Under the pieces are notes generated by a model. The model searched no databases. It saw only the letters and a list, made by a program, of their open reading frames with translations, and had not been told where the DNA came from. DNA of 64,000 nucleotides from Neovahlkampfia damariscottae (taxonomy: Eukaryota > Heterolobosea > Selenaionea > Neovahlkampfiida > Neovahlkampfiidae), in contig JABLTG010000012.1 of assembly GCA_016618085.1 (NCBI GenBank), positions 124,001 to 188,000 of the forward strand, written 5' to 3'. Both the position numbers and the translations under genes were made by a program. Positions 61,434 to 64,000 of this stretch are shown here, in pieces (position 1 is the stretch's first letter; every line of letters begins with the position of its first letter).

Positions 61434-62783
61434 TTAATTTTTAGAAAATAATTTTGAAATAGAATTTTCTATCTTTTGTTGATAATCTGGATCATTTGGC
61501 GGAAATTTACAATCTTGTAACAAATTTCTAAAAGCTCTTAAACCAACATGAGGATTGTCAATATAGTCATCACATTTATAACACCAAAAACTTAAATCTG
61601 AGAAACTAACAGCTAGATCATGTCCTGATTCAAGATTATGATCTTTCATATGTCCTTTGATGTAACGAGAACAACAAACTTTTCCACATTTCAAGCACAT
61701 CCAATTCTCACCAACATTTCCACAATCCTCACATTTTGATTCATATTTTTCAGAAAGATTTTGGATTTCTGAAAAGTTATCGTTAATATGTTGACAATGA
61801 GTATTGATAGAAACAGCAAATCCTGTATCTCCTTTCATTTCTCTTTCTAAATCATAAGTTGAATATTTTGATGGAATTTTGTATTCTTTAACATATTTTT
61901 CCAATTTCTTTTCAAGCTCTTCTTCTGAAGGTTCCTCAATTTTCAAATCTTTCTTCATTTTAGTATTGGCATCAAAATTGGTATCAAATTCATTCAATTC
62001 CAATTCCTCCATTAAAATTTTCATAAATTCATCTGTTTTTGCAAATATTCTGATCGCAGATTTATTATCAAAAGGTGTCTTTTGTAGATTAACAATAACC
62101 AATTTGACATTTTTGTTGTAAATTGGAATATCACAAGCAGGATGAACTCTCATTGAAGTACCTAATACCAAAGATACATCTGATTTATAAGCAGCAGTAA
62201 TTGATTTTTGAAGTTCATCTTTTGGAAGAGTTTCTGAGAAATGAATAATTGTATCTTTCAAAAGTCCTTTACAATCATCACATGTCCTTCCTGTGATATG
62301 TTTTCTGTAATCACCAACAGTTTTTGTGACATCAAAATAACGAAGGTATTCTTTCTTACAATCCACACAATACTCTTTATAACAGTTTCCATGAAGCTCA
62401 GAAAGTTCCTCTGAAGTTAATCCTGATCTACGATGTAATCCATCAACATTGGTACTACAAACATGGTGAATTTTCTTTTTTTTCATCAATTCAACTAAAG
62501 CGTAATGTGAGTAAGTTGGAAATGCTTGATCAATTGAAATTCCTTTTGGTACTTTTCCAGAATCACGAAGTGTCCATGCTCCATTTGGTCCACGATAATC
62601 AGGTATTTTAGCAGATGTGGAAATGCCTGCTCCTGTATAAACTGAAGTATGACTGGAATTCTTTAATAATTTTGCGACTTGTTGGACATGAAGTTTTAAT
62701 GTTTTTTCATCTTCAAAGTATTCTGTTATTTCTTCTTCTGTATCATGTGATGTTGAACCTGGAATTTTATCACGTGTTGTCAT
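61434..62783 (-). CDS. Sirtuin (SIRT6/7 class) fused to a UBP-type zinc finger
   Basis: A single-exon protein of 449 residues. The NAD-dependent deacylase core has GAGISTSAKIPDYRGPNGAW, STNVDGLHRRSGL, the catalytic ELHGNCYKEYC, a four-Cys zinc module (CVDCKK, then CDDCKGLL) and LGTSMRVHPA, closest to the SIRT6/SIRT7 group. After an acidic linker (EEPSEEELEKKLEKYVKEYK) comes a ZnF-UBP domain: CEDCGNVGENWMCLKCGKVC, SRYIKGHMKDH, ESGHDLAVSFSDLSFWCYKC. ZnF-UBP domains bind the free C-terminal GlyGly of ubiquitin. The fusion suggests a deacylase recruited to ubiquitin or histone marks. Sirtuin-UBP proteins are known in some amoebae. CCAATCAACAAG at about 62855 lies upstream. Confidence 0.93.
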   Translation of the reverse strand: MTTRDKIPGSTSHDTEEEITEYFEDEKTLKLHVQQVAKLLKNSSHTSVYTGAGISTSAKIPDYRGPNGAWTLRDSGKVPKGISIDQAFPTYSHYALVELMKKKKIHHVCSTNVDGLHRRSGLTSEELSELHGNCYKEYCVDCKKEYLRYFDVTKTVGDYRKHITGRTCDDCKGLLKDTIIHFSETLPKDELQKSITAAYKSDVSLVLGTSMRVHPACDIPIYNKNVKLVIVNLQKTPFDNKSAIRIFAKTDEFMKILMEELELNEFDTNFDANTKMKKDLKIEEPSEEELEKKLEKYVKEYKIPSKYSTYDLEREMKGDTGFAVSINTHCQHINDNFSEIQNLSEKYESKCEDCGNVGENWMCLKCGKVCCSRYIKGHMKDHNLESGHDLAVSFSDLSFWCYKCDDYIDNPHVGLRAFRNLLQDCKFPPNDPDYQQKIENSISKLFSKN

Positions 62784-63055
62784 TGCTATTTTTGTGAATG
62801 GTTTTTGACTATCTGAGTTTATAAATACATGTTTTAAAAATAGATTTTACAAGCCAATCAACAAGGACTGCAGTCAGAGTCTTTTTCATGAAATTTTTTG
62901 ACATAAGTCGGGGTTTTCAAAAATTAATGATTTTTTAGGCCCAAAATTTGATTGGATTTAGAAAGTATTTGATTGGATTACGGATAATTTAAAAAAAAGA
63001 CTCTAAGTGGTTTATGGTAATCTAATTTTAAACCTCCAGTCAATTTGGAATTAAA
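62784..63055. other. Intergenic spacer with clustered CCAAT-type boxes
   Basis: No gene seen. GCCAATCAAC at about 62854 suits the sirtuin gene. Two TTTGATTGGATT boxes at about 62947 and 62969, 22 bp apart in direct repeat, suit the short plus-strand ORF downstream. Confidence 0.45.
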
Positions 63056-63190
63056 ATGGAATACTTTTTGTGTAAAAAATCTGTTGATACATTGGATGAT
63101 TTGTTCGTTTATATATTTTTTCTTCCATACATTATTATTGGAAGATGTTTTCTTGAAGTGTTTCGTGTGAAAGAGAAAGAAAAAAAATAA
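63056..63190 (+). CDS. 44-residue ORF resembling the N-terminus of the next gene
   Basis: MEYFLCKKSVDTLDDLFVYI continuing IFFLPYIIIGRCFLEVF and ending KEKEKK. The segment SVDTLDDLFVYIFFLPY parallels RSDTLGDIMVNVFFAPW at the start of the downstream methyltransferase. Both have a similar acidic and hydrophobic helix layout and a CCAAT box upstream. It may be a small membrane microprotein or a partial duplicate of the first part of the neighbour. It is too short for firm assignment. Confidence 0.35.
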   Translation: MEYFLCKKSVDTLDDLFVYIFFLPYIIIGRCFLEVFRVKEKEKK

Positions 63191-63300
63191 ACCTTTTTGA
63201 AGTCAAGATTATAGACACTCTTGATTTAAGTTAATTTGTACTCTTAGAAATCATCCAATCAATTAAAAACCTCTCACAAAGTTTGCAACAAAAAAAGGGT

Positions 63301-64000
63301 ATGAGTGACAGTAGATCTGATACATTGGGTGATATCATGGTTAATGTATTTTTTGCACCATGGAAGGCAGCTATATTCTGTTGCCGCAACATGGAAGGAT
63401 TCTTGACGGCAACTTTTTTTTTTATTTTCATAAGTTGGGTTTACTCTTTTCTTTCTTCAGAAATGACTTTAAGAACTCCACCAAACTTATTTTCAGACAG
63501 ATTATCACCAATAAATAGAAAATCAATTCAAGTTGACCTTCAATACTTTCAAACTGAAATTGGAGAATTACAACCAAAAATGATGTACATTATGCAAGTA
63601 CTAAAAAAATTGAAAATACAAAAAGATTCAAAAATAATAGACCTTGGATGTGGGAGTGGATTTATCACTGAATTCATCTCTAAACAAGGATTCAAACATG
63701 TGACAGGATTAGATATTTCAGAAGAAGCTATTGATCTTGCACAAGAGAAAGATAAAAAATCAAAATATATTCTTGCTTCGATCAATAATATACCATTAAA
63801 AGATGAGTCAATGGATGTGGTCATTATGACAGATGTCCTTCCTTTTTTATTGAATTTGAGAAGAACTTTCAAAGAAATTCGAAGAATTTTGAAACCAAAT
63901 GGACTTTTGATATTTGATTCAATTTCAAGAACAAGAAGTACTTATAATATGTTACGCTACAGCCATTCATATCCAAAAACATCTTTTGATTATCGATTGT
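63301..64000 (+). CDS. Class I SAM-dependent methyltransferase with N-terminal membrane segment, partial
   Basis: An open frame from MSDSRSDTLGDIMVNVFFAP to the window end without a stop (233 residues). A hydrophobic stretch (EGFLTATFFFIFISWVYSFL) suggests a membrane anchor. The methyltransferase motifs follow: SKIIDLGCGSGFITEFI (motif I), HVTGLDISEEAIDLAQ (post I), LASINNIPLKDESMDVVIMT (motif II), and RRILKPNGLLIFDSIS (motif III). The closest broad group is Methyltransf_11/25, including UbiG/COQ3-like enzymes; substrate cannot be told. CCAATCAATT lies about 50 nt before the ATG. Confidence 0.8.
   Translation, partial: MSDSRSDTLGDIMVNVFFAPWKAAIFCCRNMEGFLTATFFFIFISWVYSFLSSEMTLRTPPNLFSDRLSPINRKSIQVDLQYFQTEIGELQPKMMYIMQVLKKLKIQKDSKIIDLGCGSGFITEFISKQGFKHVTGLDISEEAIDLAQEKDKKSKYILASINNIPLKDESMDVVIMTDVLPFLLNLRRTFKEIRRILKPNGLLIFDSISRTRSTYNMLRYSHSYPKTSFDYRL

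Noticed and set aside
1-64000. tRNA, rRNA or CRISPR arrays
   Set aside because: No cloverleaf-like G+C islands, rRNA-like conserved blocks or regularly spaced repeats were seen. The many T and A runs are intronic.

Overview
The window looks like nuclear DNA of a free-living, AT-rich unicellular eukaryote. Genes are packed a few tens to a few hundred bases apart on both strands, and most are split by very short GT-AG introns (about 25-60 nt, often starting GTAAG, GTTTT or GTTTG). The gene set implies aerobic mitochondria (ADCK1-type kinase, Mpv17, a twin Cx9C protein), peroxisomes (PEX16), an ER membrane complex (EMC8/9), UFMylation (UFL1), sterol synthesis (Erg28-like) and front-end fatty acid desaturation. 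Tandem 7TM-RGS receptors, DUF4116 and BTB proteins fit an amoeba or amoeboflagellate such as a heterolobosean, but the lineage is an inference. CCAATCA or its complement lies in the 5' flank of most genes, in either orientation, and is probably a core promoter element.

Layout. 1-7.9 kb: a partial homocysteine S-methyltransferase, a twin Cx9C protein, a very large EPG5-like protein and a charged protein, all on the minus strand. 8-18.8 kb: ADCK1-like kinase, an unknown membrane protein, an ABCG transporter with an extracellular Cys-rich head, a small mitochondrial protein, EMC8/9, cytosolic SHMT and a DUF4116 repeat protein. 18.9-23.2 kb: two tandem 7TM-RGS receptor-type genes; the second holds a 98-N gap that looks like an assembly artefact. 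23.3-28.6 kb: a C2 protein, an unresolved laminin-G-like region, a secreted EGF-CotH kinase and a pseudogene. 28.6-49.1 kb: an ordinary compact stretch with lipase, desaturase, UFL1, kelch-BTB, a metal-site-less PPP phosphatase homologue, an SDR remnant, vWFA, PB1-UBA, Mpv17, BTB, PEX16, GDSL esterase, an AAA-like ATPase and a CBS protein.

49.47-53.73 kb: a 4.26-kb element with about 400-bp terminal inverted repeats, a 6-bp target duplication (GTTTAT), virus-type GIY-YIG and HNH nuclease parts, and its own shared 22-nt promoter-like palindrome. It resembles a small, degraded Polinton-like or other virus-like element and is treated here as a fossil.

53.8-64 kb: Erg28-like, an M3 oligopeptidase, a G-alpha subunit fused to a Ser/Thr protein kinase, PHOSPHO-type phosphatase, NUDT17-like hydrolase, a GTPase-like protein, a sirtuin with a UBP zinc finger, and a partial SAM methyltransferase.

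The most notable content is the G-alpha-kinase fusion, found in the same window as two 7TM-RGS genes that could act on G-alpha proteins, and the TIR element with its private promoter motif.
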